Below are positions 6,398-10,552 of a stretch of DNA of 10,552 bases, one piece after another. The stretch is from assembly GCA_038230955.1 (NCBI GenBank), contig JBBRMG010000027.1, forward strand, positions 1 through 10,552, given 5' to 3'. The DNA comes from JBBRMG01 sp038230955 (GTDB lineage: Bacteria; Patescibacteriota; Doudnabacteria; UBA920). Position numbers and translations under genes: made by a program. The notes beneath the pieces are model-generated. The model was not told the origin of the DNA. It did not search any database and worked only from the letters and a program-made list of their open reading frames with translations. The first letter of the stretch is position 1; each line of letters starts with the position of its first letter.

Positions 6398-7339
6398 TTA
6401 CTCAGCCACAGAAAGTGCTACATTATCTACAGTGTCGCTAGCATTAACTCGACTCAATTGAAATACGGCCAACAGTAAGACGGCCATTCCTACCAATTGC
6501 ATTGGCAACAATGCCTCTTTCAAGAAAATCCAATTTATTACCACGGCAGCCAAGGGAAACCCGAGCTCCGCCATGGTTGCAATGGAAGCGGTGGTAAACT
6601 GCAACCCTCGGTAGTAAATAAACAAGGAGACCACGCCGGACGTAATTGCAGTGGCAGCGATATACAACCAATCTTTCCCCGATATAGTAGAGAGCTTTGG
6701 TATTGTGTGCTGAACCGCGTTCAGTATTATCAAAAAGATAAATGCCAATACAAATCGGAGAGTTGTCATGGCCTTAAAACTAATAGTGCTCAGAGCATAT
6801 TTTCCAAACACAGTAGACGCTCCCCACAACACGACCGCAATTAAAGCATATCCTACTCCTATGAAGTTTGGATTAAATTGTTCGCCTTGATAAACTTGCG
6901 GCACCAAGTGCGGAAAAGAAATAATATAAGCCCCAGTCAAGCCCACAATCGCCCAAATCCAAAAGCAAGAACGCAACCGCTCTTGTAGCAATGACACAGC
7001 CAAACCCACCACCACCAATGGCTGCAGCTTCTGTAACAAAATTGCTACCGATGGGTTAACGTAATGAAACGCTTGAGTGAAGGCAATAGAAGCCAAAGCC
7101 GACCCGCCAATGGCAATGACCAATACTGCCAACCATTGGCGCAAATTCAGTTTCTTGAATTCAGACCAACTGGTAAATAGCAGAGGCAGGACAATTATAA
7201 CGTCAATCAAATGCTCCGCTAAAACAATAAAGTTGCTCGACAACTCTTTAGTTAAATGTAACCGAAAGGGCGCATCGGTGGCCCACAACATGGCGGCTAT
7301 AAAAATGAGATATGGACCCACAGCACGCAATTTGTTCAT
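6398..7339 (-). CDS. EamA/DMT-family inner-membrane transporter
   Basis: This 313-residue, very hydrophobic protein has two tandem EamA halves (about residues 10-140 and 160-297), fitting the ten-helix drug/metabolite transporter plan. Family-like segments are FTQAFHYVNPSVAILLQKLQ with LVVVGLAVSLLQERL in the first half, and FIYYRGLQFTTASIATMAEL with VINWIFLKEAL in the second. The substrate cannot be told; relatives export amino acids, nucleotides, cofactors or drugs. The start is fixed by a 4-nt ATGA overlap with the flavokinase stop (7336-7339), implying translational coupling. Placed between a flavokinase and gdh, flavin, amino acid or thiol substrates are all conceivable, but this is speculation. 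A short hydrophilic tail follows the last helix. Confidence 0.9.
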   Translation of the reverse strand: MNKLRAVGPYLIFIAAMLWATDAPFRLHLTKELSSNFIVLAEHLIDVIIVLPLLFTSWSEFKKLNLRQWLAVLVIAIGGSALASIAFTQAFHYVNPSVAILLQKLQPLVVVGLAVSLLQERLRSCFWIWAIVGLTGAYIISFPHLVPQVYQGEQFNPNFIGVGYALIAVVLWGASTVFGKYALSTISFKAMTTLRFVLAFIFLIILNAVQHTIPKLSTISGKDWLYIAATAITSGVVSLFIYYRGLQFTTASIATMAELGFPLAAVVINWIFLKEALLPMQLVGMAVLLLAVFQLSRVNASDTVDNVALSVAE

Positions 7340-7725
7340 ATCAATAGTGTTAATTTTTTAACAGTAACTATATCCCGCTTGATCTGCTGTTTCAATAATG
7401 CTTCATTTTTGTACGGCTGGAATGTGCGAATGTACTTATGTAAATGCAATGTCAGGTGCTTGTCGTAAAGATTGCCTTTGAAGTCAATGAGATGGGCTTC
7501 AATCTTTGGCAATCCGACCTTATCCAACGGCCCGATAACAATGCCTGCTTTATACAGTCGGCCATTAGATAATTCCACCGTTCCCGCATATATGCCGTGA
7601 GGCATTTTCATTTGCCGGCGGGCCCATTGTCTCCTATCTATATTGGCAGTGGGAAATCCAAGCTTGCGGCCGTATTTCACTCCATGTACGACTCGGCCAG
7701 TTATTACACCCAAGGACTTAGGCAT
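7336..7725 (-). CDS. ribF: Stand-alone riboflavin kinase (flavokinase domain of RibF)
   Basis: This protein has 129 residues and would phosphorylate riboflavin to FMN with ATP. The flavokinase signature is present in order: GRVVHGVKYGRKLGFPTANI (10-29, with the PTAN metal/ATP motif at 25-28), GIYAG (44-48), KIEAHLIDF (74-82, with E76 as the expected general base), and a C-terminal IRTFQPYKNEALLKQQIKRD. Bacterial RibF is normally about 310 aa with an N-terminal FAD synthetase domain; here only the kinase half exists, so FAD must be made by another protein or obtained ready-made. The start codon directly abuts the trxB stop (TAA then ATG, no gap), so translation is probably coupled to that FAD enzyme. 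No upstream in-frame extension is possible without entering trxB. Confidence 0.9.
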   Translation of the reverse strand: MPKSLGVITGRVVHGVKYGRKLGFPTANIDRRQWARRQMKMPHGIYAGTVELSNGRLYKAGIVIGPLDKVGLPKIEAHLIDFKGNLYDKHLTLHLHKYIRTFQPYKNEALLKQQIKRDIVTVKKLTLLI

Positions 7726-8667
7726 TTATTCAGCGCCCTCAGCTTCGTCTTCCTTGGCAGCCAAGTACTTTTCTACATCCAAAGCGGCCATACAACCGGC
7801 ACCGGCTGCAGTAATAGCTTGACGATAACGATGATCATGCACATCACCCGCCACAAATACCCCTTCAATGTTAGTTTGAGTAAACTCTTGCGGCATAATG
7901 TACCCCTTTTCGTTCGCCTCCACTCCAGCTTCACGAAATAGTTTAGTAGCCGGAGTATGGCCAATAGCGGCAAAATAACCACTGGCCGAAATGTCTGTCA
8001 TTTCGCCGGTGTCGTTATGTTTTAATCTAACGCCTGTGACATTGTCCTCACCCAATACGTCTTCCACTGTGACATTTGTTACAAACGAAATCATGGGGTT
8101 GTCTTGTGCTCGTTTCAACATTATTTTAGAAGCGCGAAATTGTTCCCGACGATGAATAACGGTAACGTGCGTAGCAAACTTGGTCAAAAAGCTAGCTTCT
8201 TCCATGGCACTGTCTCCCCCACCAATAACAACTACATCTTTACCTTTAAAGAAAAAACCGTCACATGTAGCACAAGCGGAAACCCCTTTGCCGCGTAATC
8301 GTTGTTCATTCGGTAAATTTAACCAATTAGCTTCGGCACCGGTAGCAATAATTACAGTTTTAGCATAGTATTCCGCCTTGGCCGTTTTAACCACAAAAGG
8401 ACGCACAGAAAAATCGATCGCTGTAACATCTTCATTGATAATCTCTGTGCCAAACCGTTCAACCTGCTTGGTCATATTAGCCATTAGCTCTGGTCCTTGT
8501 ATGCCTTCTGGGAATCCGGGGAAATTTTCAACTTCCGAAGTCAACATCAATTGACCACCAGGGGTTAGACCGGCAATGACTAATGGTTTTAACTCAGCGC
8601 GGGAAGCGTATAGAGCGGCTGTCAGTCCAGCGGGACCGGAACCGATAATAATAACGTTGTGTGTCAT
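7726..8667 (-). CDS. trxB: Thioredoxin reductase, NADPH-type
   Basis: This 313-residue protein is a full-length low-Mr thioredoxin reductase. FAD motifs: GSGPAG (9-14) and GVFVAGDVHDHRYRQ (269-283). NADPH domain: GGGDSA (149-154) and HRREQFRAS (172-180), the arginine-rich motif that reads the 2'-phosphate. Redox-active cysteines: C132-A-T-C135. It transfers electrons from NADPH to thioredoxin in the cytosol. It follows the csoR-like gene by 14 nt and abuts the flavokinase, so expression is probably controlled by the CsoR-family repressor. It differs from the 3829-4743 reductase, which lacks HRRxxxR. No Shine-Dalgarno is evident upstream. The last residues form a short acidic tail. Confidence 0.96.
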   Translation of the reverse strand: MTHNVIIIGSGPAGLTAALYASRAELKPLVIAGLTPGGQLMLTSEVENFPGFPEGIQGPELMANMTKQVERFGTEIINEDVTAIDFSVRPFVVKTAKAEYYAKTVIIATGAEANWLNLPNEQRLRGKGVSACATCDGFFFKGKDVVVIGGGDSAMEEASFLTKFATHVTVIHRREQFRASKIMLKRAQDNPMISFVTNVTVEDVLGEDNVTGVRLKHNDTGEMTDISASGYFAAIGHTPATKLFREAGVEANEKGYIMPQEFTQTNIEGVFVAGDVHDHRYRQAITAAGAGCMAALDVEKYLAAKEDEAEGAE

Positions 8668-8681
8668 ATGAATTTCAATAA

Positions 8682-8957
8682 TTATTTCTTACTATATAAA
8701 TTAACTAATTCGGCTACGGCTTTTTTTCGTTTAGCGGGACTCTTGTCATTCACCGCGTCGAAAGCACATTCACCCAAGTAACCTTCTAAAATTAGTCCGT
8801 TGATTTTTTTTAGGGCTTCAATTACAGCGTGGTTTTGATTGATAATATCCATACAATAGGCGCTCTTTTCTACCATTGTGGCCACTGCTCGGACATGACC
8901 TTCAGCGTAACGCAATCTATTTACTATATTTTGCTGGTTCGATTCATTTTTAGCCAT
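8682..8957 (-). CDS. CsoR/FrmR/CstR-family transcriptional repressor, histidine ligand missing
   Basis: This 91-residue all-helical protein of the CsoR (DUF156) family is recognisable by NRLRYAEGHVRAVATMV (13-29), C35 in YCMDIINQ, and LILEGYLGEC (55-64). The copper set in CsoR is Cys-His-Cys with His four residues before the second Cys. Here C35 and C64 are present with the right spacing, but the His position is Y60. Two cysteines without that His is the pattern described for CstR-type persulfide/sulfane-sulfur sensors, so thiol-reactive sensing is more likely than copper sensing; RcnR (nickel) and FrmR (formaldehyde) are less likely. It is first gene of the operon with trxB and probably autoregulates through the palindrome at 8980-8996. 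Confidence 0.92.
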   Translation of the reverse strand: MAKNESNQQNIVNRLRYAEGHVRAVATMVEKSAYCMDIINQNHAVIEALKKINGLILEGYLGECAFDAVNDKSPAKRKKAVAELVNLYSKK

Positions 8958-8979
8958 AGTTGTAATTTACAGTTTTCGT

Positions 8980-8996
8980 ACCCCCCTATGGGGGGT
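8980..8996 (-). promoter_or_regulatory. Putative CsoR/CstR-type operator
   Basis: This is a perfect palindrome ACCCCCCTATGGGGGGT: two 7-bp arms around TAT. GC-tract palindromes with an AT-containing centre are typical operators of the CsoR family. It sits just downstream of the csoR -10 box (9006-9011), covering about +5 to +20 of the predicted transcript, where a bound repressor would block initiation or clearance. The csoR start codon is 23 bases further on. Confidence 0.75.
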
Positions 8997-9005
8997 CTGT
9001 AATTT

Positions 9006-9034
9006 ACTATATACTAGCCCTTGACAAACGTCAA
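9006..9034 (-). promoter_or_regulatory. Promoter of the csoR-trxB-ribF-eamA-gdh unit
   Basis: On the minus strand TTGACG (9034-9029) and TATAGT (9011-9006) are 17 bp apart. The start should fall near 9000, right at the edge of the palindromic operator. Confidence 0.65.
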
Positions 9035-9049
9035 ATTTGGGGCTATACT
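9021..9049 (+). promoter_or_regulatory. Consensus promoter for the leader RNA and small membrane protein gene
   Basis: TTGACA (9021-9026) and TATACT (9044-9049) are 17 bp apart: a perfect -35 and a 5/6 -10. The two divergent promoters overlap; their -35 boxes form the inverted repeat TTGACAAACGTCAA (9021-9034). The start is predicted near 9056. A second inverted repeat, GCGAGG-CTA-CCTCGC (9050-9064), is centred on that start and could be an operator. Confidence 0.75.
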
Positions 9050-9054
9050 GCGAG

Positions 9055-9144
9055 GCTACCTCGCGGCCAGTGTTCCGTCGAGTTGCATATAGCACTGACA
9101 AGTTCCCAACCGCGGCAAGCTTTTGTGGGAGAAAGTGAGGTAGC
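9055..9144 (+). ncRNA. Candidate structured leader RNA (three-way junction), possible riboswitch or small RNA
   Basis: Starting at the predicted transcription start, a 10-bp closing helix can form between 9055-9064 and 9135-9144 (GCTACCTCGC with GTGAGGTAGC, one G-U). Inside it are two hairpins: 9068-9074 with 9091-9097 (CAGTGTT/AGCACTG, 16-nt loop) and 9103-9108 with 9126-9131 (TTCCCA/TGGGAG, one G-U, large loop with a small inner CAA/TTG stem). This makes a compact 90-nt junction. It is followed by about 77 nt to the next start codon. I could not match it to a known riboswitch, SRP, tmRNA, RNase P or 6S pattern. The pairing was found by eye, without energy calculation or covariation. Confidence 0.4.
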
Positions 9145-9221
9145 AAAATATTAAGGAGGGTTTGGCGGTATTAAAATTCGTTATTGTTTTTTGATATGCG
9201 CCGACCCAGAAAGGAGCCTCT

Positions 9222-9491
9222 ATGGCAACCTTCGTCCTCTTAGTGGGATTGGTGGTTTTGATAATGCTGGTAAGCGCAATTCGCGATACCAACAAAGTCA
9301 AAGCAGTGCTGAATAAAACTCATGCACGCACCCATCTTCCCCGGATGGTGACGACACTGATTATTGCGGTTCAGTTCAATGAGCTGATCAAAGTAGTCGA
9401 GCATGTGTCCATCGTCCATATGGTAGGAGCTGCGCTAATTTTAGCAGTAGTTCTCGCCACCAAAGGAGCGACTGAAGGCGAACTAGCCTGA
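9222..9491 (+). CDS. Small hypothetical membrane protein (89 aa)
   Basis: I do not recognise this protein. Residues 2-20 are a strongly hydrophobic helix (ATFVLLVGLVVLIMLVSAI) with no lipobox cysteine and no positive N-terminus. A basic loop follows (21-41, RDTNKVKAVLNKTHARTHL). Residues 42-62 are amphipathic or moderately hydrophobic, and about 63-80 form another membrane segment (SIVHMVGAALILAVVLAT). Two or three passes in the inner membrane are likely. Real-gene evidence: a clean Shine-Dalgarno AAGGAG (9211-9216) 5 nt from the ATG, a near-consensus promoter 170 bases upstream, and a long terminator right after the TGA. The unusually long, foldable leader suggests regulated expression. It is divergent from the csoR-like repressor and could share its control. 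Confidence 0.75.
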   Translation: MATFVLLVGLVVLIMLVSAIRDTNKVKAVLNKTHARTHLPRMVTTLIIAVQFNELIKVVEHVSIVHMVGAALILAVVLATKGATEGELA

Positions 9492-9506
9492 AAGCTCCGA
9501 AAGCTC

Positions 9507-9549
9507 AAGGACTGACTAATATACATCTCGTATATCTGTCAGTCCTTTT
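9507..9549 (+). terminator. Long intrinsic terminator after the small membrane protein gene
   Basis: A 10-bp perfect stem AAGGACTGAC (9507-9516) with GTCAGTCCTT (9538-9547) is capped by a second 6-bp stem ATATAC/GTATAT (9519-9524 with 9530-9535) and ends in TTTTC. On the minus strand it lies 8 bases past the livF stop, but the T run on that side is poor, so it acts mainly on the plus strand. Confidence 0.8.
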
Positions 9550-9557
9550 CTCTTTGA

Positions 9558-10283
9558 CTATTTTTCCATCTGACCCATGAACACTTTTTCCAAAGTATTG
9601 GCGGCAATGAGTTTAGCTGGATCACCTTCGGCTACCACTGTGCCGTTATCTAATATGTAAGCTCTATGAACAATATCTAATACCGATTTAATGTTGTGTT
9701 CAACAATAACAATGGCGGTATGATACCGGTTATTAATATCTTTAATCGCGGCAAATATTTCTTTCACTACTATCGGCGACAGCCCGAGCGTTGGTTCATC
9801 TAATAGCAACAGTTCCGGATTGGTCATGAGCCCACGGGCTAAGGCCAATAGTTGCTGCTGGCCACCGGATAGCTGTCCGGATTTAGATTTACGCTTTTTG
9901 GCTAAAACCGGAAACAGTGCCATGAGTTCATGCATCCGCTGTTTTAATTGCACACGGTTTTTTAATGCATAACCACCGATTTCCAAATTCTCCTCCACGG
10001 TCAAATGGCTGAATACGCGACGACCTTGAGGAACAAACGCAATTCCCCGACCAACAATTTCATACGATACCGGTACAAGGCGCTGACCTTTCCATTCCAT
10101 ATGACCGGTGGTCATGGGCACCAATCCAAACATGGCTTTCAGAACAGTAGACTTACCGGCACCGTTCGGGCCCATTAACGCCACTACCTCGCCCGGGCTT
10201 ATCTGAACGTTAACCCCATGCAGCACTTGCAGACTACCGTACGAGGCATTAACATTTTTTAATTGCAATAATGTGTCTATCAT
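9558..10283 (-). CDS. livF: ABC transporter ATPase LivF (branched-chain amino-acid type)
   Basis: This 241-residue cytoplasmic ATPase is close to LivF length (about 235). Motifs in order: Walker A GPNGAGKST (38-46), Q-loop Q86 in FVPQGRRVFSHLTVEENLE, the family-typical form, signature LSGGQ (138-142), Walker B LLLLDEP with D162/E163, D-loop GLSP, switch H196 in VEHN. All catalytic elements are intact. LivF pairs with LivG to power import of leucine, isoleucine, valine or related amino acids through LivH/LivM and a binding protein, none of which are in the window. It starts 38 nt after the livG stop, in the usual G-then-F order, with no Shine-Dalgarno. UrtE (urea) is a close relative but its P-loop usually reads GRNGVGKT, so Liv is favoured. 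Confidence 0.92.
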   Translation of the reverse strand: MIDTLLQLKNVNASYGSLQVLHGVNVQISPGEVVALMGPNGAGKSTVLKAMFGLVPMTTGHMEWKGQRLVPVSYEIVGRGIAFVPQGRRVFSHLTVEENLEIGGYALKNRVQLKQRMHELMALFPVLAKKRKSKSGQLSGGQQQLLALARGLMTNPELLLLDEPTLGLSPIVVKEIFAAIKDINNRYHTAIVIVEHNIKSVLDIVHRAYILDNGTVVAEGDPAKLIAANTLEKVFMGQMEK

Positions 10284-10321
10284 ATTGTGTTAATTGATGT
10301 ATGTGGAATATTTCTATAATG

Positions 10322-10513
10322 TTATTGGCCTAAATATGCTTCAATGACTTCACGACTTGCTAAAACCTGGGCTGGAGGTCCTTCAGCCAACAATTTTCCT
10401 TCATCCATCACTACTACATGGTCTGCTAACTGACGAATGAGGTCCATGTTGTGTTCAATCAATATGGAAGGTACCCGTTTTCTTGTAATGTCAGTCCTAA
10501 CTTCTAATGGGTA
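10322..10513 (-). CDS. livG: C-terminal fragment of ABC ATPase LivG; frame closes before the window edge
   Basis: Reading the minus strand, the frame encodes SILIEHNMDLIRQLADHVVV, then MDEGKLLAEGPPAQVLASRE and VIEAYLGQ before TAA (stop at 10322-10324). The H-loop (IEHNM) and the terminal VIEAYLG are characteristic of LivG, so this is the partner of LivF. Going upstream, an in-frame TAA appears at 10514-10516, about 20 codons before the H-loop, and no Walker B is seen where it should lie. Either the gene is disrupted, or a frameshift or sequence error lies near 10500, or the last few dozen bases are a foreign junction. The final 39 bases (10514-10552) show no recognisable coding in any minus frame. 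Confidence 0.8.
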   Translation of the reverse strand, partial: YPLEVRTDITRKRVPSILIEHNMDLIRQLADHVVVMDEGKLLAEGPPAQVLASREVIEAYLGQ

Positions 10514-10552
10514 TTAAATTAGTTGTTTTGTATACCGCTTGAGCGTAAGCAT

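Noticed and set aside
9055..9144. Known RNA classes (fluoride, cobalamin, c-di-AMP riboswitches, SRP RNA, 6S RNA)
   Set aside because: None of the conserved sequence blocks I know for these are present; only generic structure is visible, so no class was assigned.
9153..9195. Leader peptide starting after AAGGAGGG
   Set aside because: The only candidate starts are TTG at 9162 (2 nt from the site, too close) and ATT at 9170 (rare); not enough to call a gene.
9056..9301. Minus-strand open frame of 81 codons across the leader region
   Set aside because: It overlaps the consensus promoter's transcript and the start of the membrane protein gene, has low-complexity composition and no start signals.
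9558..10283. UrtE (urea transporter ATPase) instead of LivF
   Set aside because: Walker A is GPNGAGKST rather than the GRNGVGKT form typical of UrtE, and the neighbour ends like LivG.

Overview
This window looks like chromosomal DNA from a bacterium using the standard code: TGA ends three of the genes and is never read through. The style suggests Patescibacteria (CPR), perhaps Parcubacteria-like. The hints are a zinc-type S18, S6 with a long low-complexity tail, an EF-P without the usual PGKG tip, a flavokinase domain without its usual FAD-synthetase partner, efp rather than rplI after rpsF-ssb-rpsR, and many genes with no Shine-Dalgarno sequence. This placement is inferred from gene character only.

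Layout, left to right. (1) The 3' 99% of ychF (+), then a separately promoted repeat protein built on five 39-bp tandem units, whose stop codon lies in the loop of its own terminator. (2) A strong promoter and a leader hairpin drive rpsF-ssb-rpsR-efp (+), a translation and DNA-binding operon closed by a terminator that also serves the opposite strand. (3) A thioredoxin-reductase-like flavoprotein (-) is divergent from a small unknown gene (+). (4) A long minus-strand unit reads csoR/cstR-like repressor, trxB, riboflavin kinase, EamA transporter, glutamate dehydrogenase, with gaps of 14 nt, 0 nt, a 4-nt overlap and 25 nt. (5) A compact divergent control region (about 8958-9221) holds two back-to-back promoters, a GC-rich CsoR-type palindrome over the csoR start site, and a long leader with a predicted three-way-junction fold ahead of a small membrane protein gene (+). 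(6) livF and the C-terminal end of livG (-), parts of a branched-chain amino-acid type ABC importer; the livG frame closes 39 bases before the window edge.

The most interesting part is (4)+(5). A CsoR-family repressor that has lost the copper-ligand histidine but keeps both cysteines (as in persulfide-sensing CstR proteins) heads an operon with an NADPH-type thioredoxin reductase and the kinase that makes its flavin precursor FMN. Next to it, a structured leader RNA precedes an unknown membrane protein. A second, probably NADH-type, reductase is encoded separately at 3829-4743.
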